Assembly (NCBI GenBank): GCA_903863255.1
Contig: CAIPBJ010000109.1
Span: 1-52,021 of the forward strand
Length of the DNA stretch: 52,021 bases
Source: an uncultured Methylophilaceae bacterium
Lineage (GTDB): Bacteria; Pseudomonadota; Gammaproteobacteria; Burkholderiales; Methylophilaceae
Direction of reading: 5' to 3'
Below the pieces are notes generated by a model that was given only the letters and a program-made list of their open reading frames with translations, did no database searches and was not told the DNA's origin. Position 1 is the stretch's first letter, and each line of letters starts with the position of its first letter. Below, in pieces: positions 1-8,291 of this stretch. Position numbers and translations under genes: made by a program.

Positions 1-381
1 ATTATCGGCATCCTGGCTGCCATCGCTATCCCAGCTTACAGTGATTACACAGCAAAGGCGCAAGCTTCTGAAACGTTCGTTACACTTGACGGTTTGAAAT
101 CAACGGTTGAAGCCGCCATGTCAGAGAATCCGGCAATAGCCAATTGTGGACTAACCGCTGTTCCAGCTGCCGGTAAATACTCATCCATGGCTGCATTACC
201 TACAGTTGCTGGTGGCGTATGTACTTTGACAGTAAAGATGAATGCTGCAGGGGTTAATACTGCTGTTCAAGGTACGACTGTGATCATGACTTACAACGCA
301 GCGACCGGTGCATTCCAGACTAGTCAAGCAGTTACCGCAGGTACGATGCCTGCCAAGTACCTCCCATCAGCCTGGAAATAA
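1..381 (+). CDS. Type IV pilin (major pilin-like), 5' end cut by the window edge
   Basis: The gene enters the window in frame 1 and ends with TAA at 379-381, so 126 residues are visible. The first residues ([20 protein letters not shown]) are the end of the hydrophobic alpha-1 helix and the start of the globular part of a type IVa pilin; the leader, cleavage site and FTLIE segment lie upstream. Two cysteines (in IANCGL and GGVCTL) could form the pilin disulfide. The protein is closely similar to the next gene along its whole globular part. Family role: after prepilin processing it polymerises into pili for twitching, adhesion or DNA uptake. Which of the two copies is the major subunit cannot be told from the sequence. 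Confidence 0.9.
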   Translation: MIGILAAIAIPAYSDYTAKAQASETFVTLDGLKSTVEAAMSENPAIANCGLTAVPAAGKYSSMAALPTVAGGVCTLTVKMNAAGVNTAVQGTTVIMTYNAATGAFQTSQAVTAGTMPAKYLPSAWK

Positions 382-436
382 TTTTTTATTGGGATAACTA
401 TCATTTATTACGTTAATTAACCTTGTTTGATAAATG

Positions 437-457
437 TCGCATCCGTCTTGGATGCGA
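437..457. other. Hairpin between the two pilin genes
   Basis: TCGCATCC (437-444) and GGATGCGA (450-457) form a perfect 8-bp stem with a 5-base loop in the 100-bp spacer between the pilin genes. No U-run follows on either strand, so it is not a standard terminator. It may reduce read-through or stabilise the 3' end of the first pilin mRNA, which would give unequal expression of the two pilins. That role is inference. Confidence 0.4.
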
Positions 458-482
458 TAAAAACAATAGAATTGAACTAAAA

Positions 483-935
483 ATGAAACGACACAATACA
501 CAACAGGGATTTACGCTGATTGAACTCATGATCGTCGTTGCGATCATAGGTATCCTTTCGGCGATTTTAGTAACCTTCTATATGGATTACACAGCCAAAA
601 CAGAAACGGCTGAAAGCTTTGTCACGCTCGATGGACTGAAGTCAACAATAGCCGGGGCGATGTCAGAAGACCCTGCAGTTGCCAACTGCGGCTTAACTGC
701 CGTTCCAGCTGCCGGTAAATACTCATCCATGGCTGCATTACCTACAGTTGCTGGTGGCGTTTGCACTGTAACGGTAACAATGAATAACGTCGGGGTAAAC
801 GCCAATGTCCAAGGGAAGACGGTAATCATGACCTACAATGCTGCTACCGGCGTGTTCCAAACCAGCCAGGCAATAACAGGGGGCACCATTGGCGGCGCAG
901 CAACATCGAAGTACTTACCGGTAGTATGGCGGTAA
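483..935 (+). CDS. Type IV prepilin, second tandem copy
   Basis: 150 codons. The ATG at 483 is chosen because it gives the classic short prepilin leader MKRHNTQQG followed by FTLIELMIVVAIIGIL; a TTG at 423 in the same frame would add 20 residues that do not look like a leader. Cleavage by PilD is expected after Gly9, with Phe as the methylated first residue and Glu5 of the mature protein present (FTLIE). The globular part repeats that of the gene just upstream, including both cysteines. Unlike that copy, alpha-1 reads LSAILVTFYMDYTAK instead of [15 protein letters not shown], so the usual Pro22 kink is missing. No good Shine-Dalgarno is visible; it may be expressed by read-through from the first pilin. 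Confidence 0.93.
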   Translation: MKRHNTQQGFTLIELMIVVAIIGILSAILVTFYMDYTAKTETAESFVTLDGLKSTIAGAMSEDPAVANCGLTAVPAAGKYSSMAALPTVAGGVCTVTVTMNNVGVNANVQGKTVIMTYNAATGVFQTSQAITGGTIGGAATSKYLPVVWR

Positions 936-1022
936 AAAGATATCGATCAAGTACCGAGTCGGTTTCTCAGAACAAGCATACTGCAACGCCCGCAATCAAT
1001 TCATTGCCATTATTACCATACG

Positions 1023-2102
1023 TTAATAGCGTCTTTTTCGCTTCAGGACGTGAACGTTAAACCCATGTTGAAGCAAGATAAAAGCCGCTGCAGCACTGCG
1101 TCGACCTGTTTGGCAATAAGTAAGGTATTCTTTTGATTTATCTAGACTGGATAACGATGCCCTAAGCTGATTAAGTGGAATATTGATGGCTCCGGGCATC
1201 GGATCATATTTGAATTCGGATGGAAACCTGACATCAATCCATATTGCACCTTGTTGAATTCTTTCGTTAGCATCGTCCAAGCTGATATCCATCAGAAGCG
1301 GTGCTTTCAGCAATTCCACAAAATCTGATTTTTTTAACTTAAGCAACGCACCTTTTGTATCCATTGTCACCGTTGCATTTCGCTTGGCATCTGAAACCAG
1401 AGCCTCTTCACCAAACGAATCACCCGCATGAAGCTTAGCCAGAAACTCCGGGGTCTTGCTGGATTGGGTCATTCGACTCACATTGGCGGTACCGCTTTCA
1501 ATAATATAAAAGAACTCGCCATCCGAGCCTTGCATGATAATGTTCTGTCCAGCCTCGACCTCCTCATAGACAACCCGACGAAACATCTCTTCGATGCTTG
1601 AGGAAGGCAGTCTGCTAAAGATACCGCTTTTCAATTTATCGATACCAAACATGTTGGTATTTCGCATCCATTCGGGGATCTGGTTGATTTCATTGCCGTA
1701 AGGCAATCGGTTACTCAAAGGCAGTTTATTTTCTGATTTTGCATTTGCCAGCTGATCCCAGGTCAACATGATATCCAGTAAATCCAGATCAATTCTGATA
1801 ATTTCAATCTCTGTCAAGGCAACGGTATCTTGAAGTGCCATTTTATAAGTATCAATGGCATATCGAGCAGGAGGCGTTCCTGCACGTAATATTTTCTTGG
1901 ATCCGTCTTTGAATCTAACGCCAAGGTCGCCTTTCACGAGGTACATGAATTGGGCATTATTCATTATATTCAGTCGCAAGGGATCAATTTCCTTGCTCAC
2001 TCGCTCTATGAAGCAAAGTCCAGCCAATTCTTTCTGGCGACTAACAGAGAGCGTCGAGATTGGCTCGAACTGACTTAACAAATCAGGATTGACGGATGAC
2101 AT
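1023..2102 (-). CDS. Cyclic nucleotide-binding / rhodanese domain protein
   Basis: 359 residues. Residues about 10-115 resemble a degenerate cyclic-nucleotide-binding (CNB) domain. Residues about 155-268 form a better one with the phosphate-binding cassette (GDSFGEEAL at 228-235, Arg241 in RNATV). Residues about 275-355 are a rhodanese domain with the loop CQTGRR (Cys330 as active-site cysteine). No HTH or kinase is present, so output is probably through the rhodanese or by protein contact. It starts 10 bp after the stop of the phosphodiesterase-like gene upstream on the same strand, which suggests a cAMP-sensing/degrading pair. Family knowledge: CNB-rhodanese fusions occur in proteobacteria, but their substrate is unclear. 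The ligand (cAMP or cGMP) cannot be assigned here. Confidence 0.85.
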   Translation of the reverse strand: MSSVNPDLLSQFEPISTLSVSRQKELAGLCFIERVSKEIDPLRLNIMNNAQFMYLVKGDLGVRFKDGSKKILRAGTPPARYAIDTYKMALQDTVALTEIEIIRIDLDLLDIMLTWDQLANAKSENKLPLSNRLPYGNEINQIPEWMRNTNMFGIDKLKSGIFSRLPSSSIEEMFRRVVYEEVEAGQNIIMQGSDGEFFYIIESGTANVSRMTQSSKTPEFLAKLHAGDSFGEEALVSDAKRNATVTMDTKGALLKLKKSDFVELLKAPLLMDISLDDANERIQQGAIWIDVRFPSEFKYDPMPGAINIPLNQLRASLSSLDKSKEYLTYCQTGRRSAAAAFILLQHGFNVHVLKRKRRY

Positions 2103-2112
2103 TTCTTATAGT

Positions 2113-2877
2113 CTACAATCTGAAAACTTGCCCATTTTCCAGGGCTTTAGCGTTTAATGAAGCTGCGGAAACTTTAATTTCATCCATGATCAGTTTTCGC
2201 TCATCGGGCTTGAGATGGGTAATGAAAATTTCGGATTCGTGCAGCAATTTCTTGAGCTCTTCAGTCAGAAGGGACGGACAAAGATGTTTGGATACCAAAG
2301 CCAGTTCTCGCTCAGCGTTACTGTAAGCAGTCTCTATGATCAGGTATTTTAGATTTTGAATCCGATTGATTTCTTCCCATAATTCATCACACTTTGTGGT
2401 GTCACCTGTGAAAACAAGGCTGGCTGATCCCGAGTCGATTCTGAAACCAACTGCAGGAACCACATGATTGACCGTCAATGGCGTAATATTCCGTTCATCG
2501 ATGCTGACAGTTTCACCCACTTTGATAGGACAGTACTGCAGAACTGGCGAATCGGCGTTGGGGATAAGGTTAAAATCAGGCCAAATCACCCAGTTAAAAA
2601 TATGCGATTTAAGCGCTTCGATCGTCCTATCGAGCGCATGAAGATAAATGGGCTTCGTGCGCTTTCCCATTACAGTATCCAATAAAAAAGGGATGGAAGT
2701 CACATGATCCAAATGAGAGTGGGTCAGAAAAATATGATCGATGCGACAAAGCTCTTCAAAGGATAAATCCCCCACACCTGTTCCAGCGTCGATCAGGATA
2801 TCCTCATCAAGTAGAAAGGATGTGGTACGAAGGTTACCACCCACCCCACCACTGCATCCAAGAACTTTTAATTGCAT
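2113..2877 (-). CDS. MBL-fold class II cyclic nucleotide phosphodiesterase-like protein
   Basis: 254 residues from the ATG at 2877, chosen because MQLKVLGCSGG begins the fold directly; an upstream in-frame ATG at 2931 would add 18 residues with no family match. Metal ligands are visible: THSHLDH (His53, His55, Asp57, His58), His138, Asp159 in FTGDT and His221. The N-terminal LGCSGG, the DAGTG at 30-34 and the THSHLDH motif fit class II 3',5'-cAMP phosphodiesterases, which hydrolyse cAMP to AMP with two metal ions. A generic MBL hydrolase is the alternative. The downstream CNB-rhodanese gene starts 10 bp after the stop, which supports cyclic-nucleotide turnover. Confidence 0.78.
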   Translation of the reverse strand: MQLKVLGCSGGVGGNLRTTSFLLDEDILIDAGTGVGDLSFEELCRIDHIFLTHSHLDHVTSIPFLLDTVMGKRTKPIYLHALDRTIEALKSHIFNWVIWPDFNLIPNADSPVLQYCPIKVGETVSIDERNITPLTVNHVVPAVGFRIDSGSASLVFTGDTTKCDELWEEINRIQNLKYLIIETAYSNAERELALVSKHLCPSLLTEELKKLLHESEIFITHLKPDERKLIMDEIKVSAASLNAKALENGQVFRL

Positions 2878-3050
2878 AACAAGTAATGCGCTTTCCCGAT
2901 AAGACAGCATCGTAATAATGGGGAGTTCCAACGGTTCAGGAATCTCATTGAATTCATATTCATTTTAAAAAGTAACCTCATCGAAGCATATATCAAAACA
3001 TCTTGATTTAATAGCAAGCTAGGACGTTCTTAATTATCTTGAGACTGTAA

Positions 3051-3079
3051 TTGTGTCAAAATACATGGGATTCAATAAT
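3051..3079 (+). promoter_or_regulatory. Possible sigma70 promoter of the esterase gene
   Basis: TTGTGT (3051-3056), a 17-base spacer, then AATAAT (3074-3079). The -10 has 5/6 consensus bases and the -35 only 3/6. It would start transcription about 10 bases before the ATG at 3097, giving a very short leader. Weak evidence. Confidence 0.3.
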
Positions 3080-3096
3080 AATATAAATTGCTAACA

Positions 3097-3756
3097 ATGA
3101 AAAATTTAGAATACCTGGAAATTCAATCGTCTGACAATATCGACTCATCCGTAATCTGGCTGCATGGACTTGGAGCGGATGGTTACGATTTTGAGCCCGT
3201 TGTACATGAGCTTGGCATGCCCTCCACCCGGTTTATTCTGCCGCATGCCCCCTACCGTCCAGTTACATTGAATAACGGTTATGAAATGCGTGCATGGTAC
3301 GACATCCTTGGGCTTTCCATTGGAACCCCTCAGGATGAAAAGGGAATCACCGAATGTTCCCAACAAATCGAATCACTCATCGGCATGGAGATGTCGAGAG
3401 GCATACCAGGCAATAAAATAATACTTGCCGGATTTTCGCAAGGAGGAGCCATGGCGCTCCATACGGCTATCCGCTTCACCGAACGTCTAGGCGGCATTTT
3501 GGGTCTGTCAACCTACTTGCCACTAAGTTCGCATGTCGCAAAAGAGAGAAGCAAAGAGAATCAGGCCATCCCGATTTTTATCGCTCACGGCACTTTTGAT
3601 ACCGTAATTGAACTATCTAGATGTAAACAATCCATGGATGTGCTTGAACAACTAAATTATTCGTTAGAGTTTCATGAATACGCGATGGCGCATTCGCTTT
3701 GTAAACAAGAAATCGGCGATATCAGGAATTTTTTGATAAAGAATTTGGGTTCTTAA
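3097..3756 (+). CDS. Phospholipase/carboxylesterase family serine esterase
   Basis: 219 residues from ATG 3097; a TTG nine bases earlier is also in frame. This is an alpha/beta hydrolase with nucleophile Ser114 in GFSQGG, acid Asp168 (GTFD) and His199 (MAHSL), and the oxyanion-loop motif WLHGLGADG at 21-29. These are hallmarks of the Pseudomonas EstB/acyl-protein thioesterase group, which hydrolyses short-chain esters or thioesters in the cytoplasm. There is no signal peptide. It stands upstream of xseB-ispA-dxs with a 45-bp gap, so it may be co-transcribed, but no functional tie is evident. Confidence 0.9.
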   Translation: MKNLEYLEIQSSDNIDSSVIWLHGLGADGYDFEPVVHELGMPSTRFILPHAPYRPVTLNNGYEMRAWYDILGLSIGTPQDEKGITECSQQIESLIGMEMSRGIPGNKIILAGFSQGGAMALHTAIRFTERLGGILGLSTYLPLSSHVAKERSKENQAIPIFIAHGTFDTVIELSRCKQSMDVLEQLNYSLEFHEYAMAHSLCKQEIGDIRNFLIKNLGS

Positions 3757-3784
3757 CGGAATGGCCAGATGATTTTGGTATCGA

Positions 3785-3803
3785 ATAGGTTAAAATAACC
3801 TAT
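3785..3803 (+). promoter_or_regulatory. Perfect hairpin covering the xseB start codon
   Basis: ATAGGTTA (3785-3792) and TAACCTAT (3796-3803) are perfect complements around a 3-base loop AAA. The A and T of the xseB ATG (3802-3804) lie in the 3' arm, and the only Shine-Dalgarno-like AGG (3787-3789) lies in the 5' arm. Folding in mRNA would hide both. An 8-bp stem with a tri-loop could also be a DNA operator. The sequence is directly visible; the regulatory role is inference. Confidence 0.5.
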
Positions 3804-4038
3804 GACTGAAAATTCACATTCAACCGATATTAATTTTGAAAATGCACTGAAAGAATTGGAATCCATCGTGGCGCAGATGGAATCCAATCAACTTCCCTTA
3901 GAAGAATCGCTTTCAGCATTTAGACGAGGGACAGAACTGCTTCAGGTTTGCCAAAAGAAATTATCCGAAGTTGAACAACAAGTCCGTATCTTGAACGATG
4001 CCAATCAACTCCAACCTTATACCGATACCAATGAATGA
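3802..4038 (+). CDS. xseB: Exodeoxyribonuclease VII small subunit
   Basis: 78 residues, the usual size. NFENALKELESIVAQMESNQ and LPLEESLSAFRRGTELLQVC match the two-helix XseB core. With XseA it forms exonuclease VII, which degrades single-stranded DNA from both ends; XseB coats the XseA coiled coil. xseA is not in the window, as is common. Its 3' end overlaps ispA by 8 bp, so the two are translationally linked. The start codon sits inside a perfect hairpin (3785-3803), which may keep the small subunit level low. Confidence 0.95.
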   Translation: MTENSHSTDINFENALKELESIVAQMESNQLPLEESLSAFRRGTELLQVCQKKLSEVEQQVRILNDANQLQPYTDTNE

Positions 4039-4921
4039 TTTCCAAACTTGGGTTCATGCTAAGCAGCAGCGAACAGAACATGCGCTCGAAAGCACCCTCC
4101 CGACCCCTGAAATAGCACCTCATATCCTTCATGAAGCCATGAGATATGCTGTAATGGGCGGTGGCAAACGTATACGGGCTCTTCTTGCGTATGCCTCAGC
4201 CGAGTTTTGTGGGGTACCTGCCGAGCAGGCTGACAATGCAGCTTCAGCGGTAGAACTCATCCATGCTTACTCCTTAGTTCATGACGACCTGCCCTGCATG
4301 GACGACGATGACTTACGCAGAGGCAAACCCTCTTGTCATAAACGGTTTGACGAAGCAACGGCATTGCTGGTTGGAGATGCTCTCCAAAGCCTCGCGTTCC
4401 AGATAATCAGTCAACCTATCGAAGGTATTGAGCCTGACATCCAGCTCAAAATGGTGCATCTCCTCGCCACCGCCAGTGGCTCTCGCGGCATGGCGGGTGG
4501 ACAGGCAATAGATCTTGCGAGCATTGGGAAGAACCTTAATCAGACCGAGTTGGAGCATATGCATATTCATAAAACGGGTGCCCTAATTCGCGCTTCCGCT
4601 TTGCTAGGGGTCTACTGTTCGAATCAAACGAATTCTCAGAAGATACATGCTGTCGACCAATTTGCTCAATCGATAGGGCTGGCCTTTCAGGTTGTGGACG
4701 ACATTCTGGATAATGAAGCAGACACAAAGACGTTGGGGAAGACGGCTGGCAAGGATGCTGAGAGCAACAAACCTACCTACGTGACAATTCTAGGGATCGT
4801 TCGTGCAAAAGAATTGGCTTCCGAACTATTTAATCATGCGATAGAACCCCTGGTTCAGTATGGAAGTGAATCCGATCGTTTAATCCACCTCGCCAAGTTT
4901 ATTACACAGCGTAACTTTTAA
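4031..4921 (+). CDS. ispA: Polyprenyl (geranyl/farnesyl) diphosphate synthase
   Basis: 296 residues from ATG 4031; longer in-frame starts inside xseB are unlikely. First aspartate-rich motif [14 protein letters not shown] (Asp85-Asp92, the two-residue insertion typical of bacterial short-chain FPP synthases), GKRIR at 45-49, and second motif DDILD at 223-227. It condenses IPP with DMAPP/GPP to farnesyl diphosphate, feeding ubiquinone, undecaprenyl phosphate and hopanoid synthesis. It overlaps xseB by 8 bp, and its stop shares a base with the dxs start (TAATG at 4919-4923). The xseB-ispA-dxs arrangement is a standard proteobacterial operon. Confidence 0.97.
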   Translation: MNDFQTWVHAKQQRTEHALESTLPTPEIAPHILHEAMRYAVMGGGKRIRALLAYASAEFCGVPAEQADNAASAVELIHAYSLVHDDLPCMDDDDLRRGKPSCHKRFDEATALLVGDALQSLAFQIISQPIEGIEPDIQLKMVHLLATASGSRGMAGGQAIDLASIGKNLNQTELEHMHIHKTGALIRASALLGVYCSNQTNSQKIHAVDQFAQSIGLAFQVVDDILDNEADTKTLGKTAGKDAESNKPTYVTILGIVRAKELASELFNHAIEPLVQYGSESDRLIHLAKFITQRNF

Positions 4922-6765
4922 TGTACCCTTTACTCGACAAGATCAATTCACCCTCACAATTACGTGAACTAGACCGCAAACAGTTAACCGAGCTTGCTGA
5001 GCAACTCAGGACGTTCCTTGTAGACAGCGTATCGCAGACCGGCGGTCATTTATCTTCCAATCTTGGCGTGGTCGAACTGACCATCGCTTTGCATTACGTG
5101 TTTAATACTCCGGAAGACAGAATAGTATGGGATGTTGGTCATCAAACCTACCCTCACAAGATACTGACTGGCCGACGTGAATCGATGTCCAATCTGCGAA
5201 AACCTAACGGCATAGCCGGCTTCCCACGCAGAAATGAGAGCGAGTACGACACGTTCGGCACGGGCCACTCCAGTACATCGATCTCGGCAGCATTAGGTAT
5301 GGCGATTGCTGCAAAAATAGAGGGCTCCGAGAGACGTTCGATAGCCGTGATTGGTGACGGAGCCATGACCGCGGGAATGGCTTTTGAAGCCCTGAACAAT
5401 GCCGGAGCCATGGATGCCAACCTGCTTGTGATACTCAATGACAATGACATGTCCATATCACCTAATGTCGGGGCACTTCAAAACTATCTGGCTAAACTAT
5501 TATCCGGACGTCTTTACACAACGGTAAGAAGGTCAGGAGAGAAGGTCTTGGGGGTCATGCCAGCAGTTCTGGAATTTGCCAAACGTACAGAAGAACACGT
5601 AAAGGGCATGGTAACGCCTGGAACGCTCTTTGAAGAATTCGGGTTCAACTACATTGGGCCAATCGATGGCCACAATATGGACACCTTGCTTACCACCTTG
5701 AATAACATCCGGAACCTAAAGGGAATGCAATTCCTTCATATTGTGACTCAGAAAGGCCACGGTTTCGGACCTGCCGAGGCAAATCCGGGTAAATTCCATG
5801 GTGTGGGTAAATTCAACCCTAGCAATGGTGATTCGATCCAGATAACCAATAAAAAGACTTACACCCAGGTGTTTGGTGAATGGTTGGTCGACATGGCAGA
5901 AAGTGACGCTCGTTTAATTGGGATAACACCCGCCATGTGCGATGGCTCTGGACTCAACGCATTTGCAGAAAAGTTTCCCAATCGATACTTCGACGTGGGT
6001 ATTGCTGAGCAACATGCGCTTACCTTTGCAGCAGGTCTTGCTTGCGATGGCCTTAAGCCAGTCGTTGCAATCTATTCGACTTTTTTACAACGTGCTTATG
6101 ATCAGTTAATACATGATATCGCGCTCCAGAGCCTTCCTGTTTTATTTGCCATCGACCGAGCGGGTCTGGTTGGGGCAGACGGACCCACTCATGCAGGAAG
6201 CTTTGACCTGAGTTACCTTCGATGCATACCCAATATGGTCATTATGACGCCAGGCAATGAAAATGAGTGCAGACAGATGTTGTACACGGGGTTCATGCAT
6301 AATGGGCCCGCGGCTGTCAGGTACCCACGGGGAGGCGGGAATGGGACAACCATCGACCAGCCAATGAGTCTTATACCCATTGGGAAAGGTGAAATATGCA
6401 GAAACGGAAAGAAGGTAGCCATCCTGGCTTTTGGCAGCATGCTCACCCCCGCCTTGGAGGCATCTGAAAGACTCGATGCAACAGTTGCCAATATGCGGTT
6501 TGTCAAACCAATCGACAAAGCGTTGATAAGCGAACTGGCTTCCTCGCACTCACTGATAGTCACGATAGAGGAGAACTCAGTCATGGGTGGAGCCGGGGCA
6601 GCGGTCTTGGAAGTTTTACAAGAAGTGAATTCAAAAACAGACTGCCTGGTGCTTGGTCTACCTGATCATTTCATTGAGCACGGCGTGCATGAAACCATGT
6701 TGAAAGATTGTGGTCTCAACGCTGATGGGATCGTTTCTTCGATTGAGAAAAAAATATCCCAGTAG
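4921..6765 (+). CDS. dxs: 1-deoxy-D-xylulose-5-phosphate synthase
   Basis: 614 residues, normal length. TPP-binding GDGAMT at 145-150 with the downstream [10 protein letters not shown] at 113-120, and the catalytic Glu in [15 protein letters not shown]. It condenses pyruvate with glyceraldehyde 3-phosphate to DXP, the first step of the MEP pathway and a branch to thiamine and pyridoxal (pdxA lies further on in the window). It starts on the last base of the ispA stop, so the first MEP enzyme and the first prenyl-chain enzyme are made together. Confidence 0.98.
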   Translation: MYPLLDKINSPSQLRELDRKQLTELAEQLRTFLVDSVSQTGGHLSSNLGVVELTIALHYVFNTPEDRIVWDVGHQTYPHKILTGRRESMSNLRKPNGIAGFPRRNESEYDTFGTGHSSTSISAALGMAIAAKIEGSERRSIAVIGDGAMTAGMAFEALNNAGAMDANLLVILNDNDMSISPNVGALQNYLAKLLSGRLYTTVRRSGEKVLGVMPAVLEFAKRTEEHVKGMVTPGTLFEEFGFNYIGPIDGHNMDTLLTTLNNIRNLKGMQFLHIVTQKGHGFGPAEANPGKFHGVGKFNPSNGDSIQITNKKTYTQVFGEWLVDMAESDARLIGITPAMCDGSGLNAFAEKFPNRYFDVGIAEQHALTFAAGLACDGLKPVVAIYSTFLQRAYDQLIHDIALQSLPVLFAIDRAGLVGADGPTHAGSFDLSYLRCIPNMVIMTPGNENECRQMLYTGFMHNGPAAVRYPRGGGNGTTIDQPMSLIPIGKGEICRNGKKVAILAFGSMLTPALEASERLDATVANMRFVKPIDKALISELASSHSLIVTIEENSVMGGAGAAVLEVLQEVNSKTDCLVLGLPDHFIEHGVHETMLKDCGLNADGIVSSIEKKISQ

Positions 6766-6811
6766 TATACTCAACTATTATTGTTACAAAAAATTTGATA
6801 CTGGAAATTGC

Positions 6812-7618
6812 ATGAATACTGTGAATACACTGCCCATAGAAGATGTGCAGAACACCCCTGACGTAAGGCATTTGGCCATTGATAAAGTAGGAATTAAATC
6901 CATTCGCCACCCTGTGAAAGTAAAGGATAAATCCGGGGGCGTTCAGCATACCGTAGCGATGTTTGATATGTACGTGCATCTACCTCATAATTTCAAGGGT
7001 ACTCACATGTCTCGTTTCGTAGAAATCCTCAATATGAATGAAAGAGAAATTTCTATCGAGTCGTTTGAAACGATTTTGAACGAAATGGTCAAACGGCTTG
7101 AAGCACAGTCAGGTTATGTGGAAATGCGATTCCCTTATTTCATTAACAAGTCCGCGCCTGTTTCCGGAGTAAAAAGTTTACTGGACTACGAAGTCAGTTT
7201 CATTGGCGAGATCAAAAACGGGAAATTCGACATTACAGTAAAGGTTCTTGTCCCTGTGACCAGTCTTTGCCCCTGTTCCAAGAAGATTTCGGATTACGGT
7301 GCACACAATCAGCGTTCCCATGTAACAGTAACAGCCCTGATCAATGACTTCATATGGGTGGAAGACATCATCCGAATGGTAGAGGAACAAGCATCGTGTG
7401 AATTATATGGCCTGTTAAAAAGACCGGATGAGAAATACGTGACCGAGCGCGCTTACGACAATCCGAAATTCGTAGAAGATATGGTGAGAGACGTGGCAGC
7501 AAGATTAAACGAAGAGAGTCGCATCGTTAAATTTATTGTCGAATCCGAGAATTTTGAATCCATTCATAATCACTCGGCTTATGCCTTGATAGAGAACGAC
7601 AAACGTTTAAGTCACTAA
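6812..7618 (+). CDS. folE2: GTP cyclohydrolase IB (FolE2)
   Basis: 268 residues from ATG 6812 with a GGAAA-type site upstream; longer starts run into the dxs end. Conserved features are the catalytic-cysteine region [18 protein letters not shown] (151-168) and RFPYF at 106-110. FolE2 (COG1469) converts GTP to 7,8-dihydroneopterin triphosphate for folate and, in methylotrophs, the tetrahydromethanopterin branch. It is the metal-flexible alternative to zinc-dependent FolE and is often under zinc control elsewhere, but I see no obvious Zur box here. It follows dxs by 46 bp and may be read from the same transcript. Confidence 0.96.
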   Translation: MNTVNTLPIEDVQNTPDVRHLAIDKVGIKSIRHPVKVKDKSGGVQHTVAMFDMYVHLPHNFKGTHMSRFVEILNMNEREISIESFETILNEMVKRLEAQSGYVEMRFPYFINKSAPVSGVKSLLDYEVSFIGEIKNGKFDITVKVLVPVTSLCPCSKKISDYGAHNQRSHVTVTALINDFIWVEDIIRMVEEQASCELYGLLKRPDEKYVTERAYDNPKFVEDMVRDVAARLNEESRIVKFIVESENFESIHNHSAYALIENDKRLSH

Positions 7619-7640
7619 CATATTAACTGAACGCGGGAGC

Positions 7641-8291
7641 CTAGTACTTCTTTGTAAGCGTAAGAGCGATCCCGTCTCGCTTCATGTCCAATCGGTTAAG
7701 GGCGCTCATTCCCAGCAGGACCAGCGAGGGAGATCCTCCCTCCAGCACGACCCCATCGACCTGGTGAAGAACAAGTGAGCCGATCCTTACAGTGGCTATG
7801 GTCACTCGATGGGCCTTCGCATTCCCATTGGCCGTTTGGACTAAAATGGCTTCTTCATTGTTATAAGCTATTCCTGCGCGCTTTGCATCAATCTCATTCA
7901 TAGCAATGGTTGTCGCACCCGTATCGACAAGAAACTGGACCATTGTGTTGTTCAGGAACCCTTCAGTTACATGATGCCCCGATGCATCCGCGTAGAGCGT
8001 GGCTGACTCCAGTTTCGTAGCACTCCCCATCACCGATGCGGCCTGACCCATGGCTAGCTGCTTTCTTTTTCCTTCAATCTCAACTACAGCTTTCTGACTA
8101 TCGGCAGCAATTAGCTTAACGCCTTCCTTTGACGTCTGGCCGACGGAGAGCGTTTGAGGTTTACCGTTATCGATAATAAGGACCGCCTTGTCTGTAAAAA
8201 GACCGATGACATTCACTTCCGTTTCGGACAAGGCATATCCGGAAAACAACGTTAAGATACTGAGCAATATCAAGTTGAGTACATTCTTCAT
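7641..8291 (-). CDS. Secreted retropepsin-like (clan AA) aspartic protease
   Basis: 216 residues from ATG 8289-8291. A signal peptide is present at 1-22 (MKNVLNLILLSILTLFSGYA), so it is periplasmic or membrane anchored. The active-site motif is VDTGATT (Asp123), flanked by GFLNNTMVQFLVD, with the second hydrophobic segment LVLLGMSALNRLD near the C-terminus. This matches the TIGR02281-like bacterial retropepsin family, which dimerises because each chain carries one DTG. The N-terminal half is an unassigned domain. Its start overlaps the stop of the MFS gene upstream (ATGA, 8288-8291), so the two are translationally coupled. The substrate is unknown. Confidence 0.85.
   Translation of the reverse strand: MKNVLNLILLSILTLFSGYALSETEVNVIGLFTDKAVLIIDNGKPQTLSVGQTSKEGVKLIAADSQKAVVEIEGKRKQLAMGQAASVMGSATKLESATLYADASGHHVTEGFLNNTMVQFLVDTGATTIAMNEIDAKRAGIAYNNEEAILVQTANGNAKAHRVTIATVRIGSLVLHQVDGVVLEGGSPSLVLLGMSALNRLDMKRDGIALTLTKKY

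Noticed and set aside
6142-6584. Two long minus-strand frames inside dxs
   Set aside because: They are shadows of a fully conserved dxs gene and carry no family motif.
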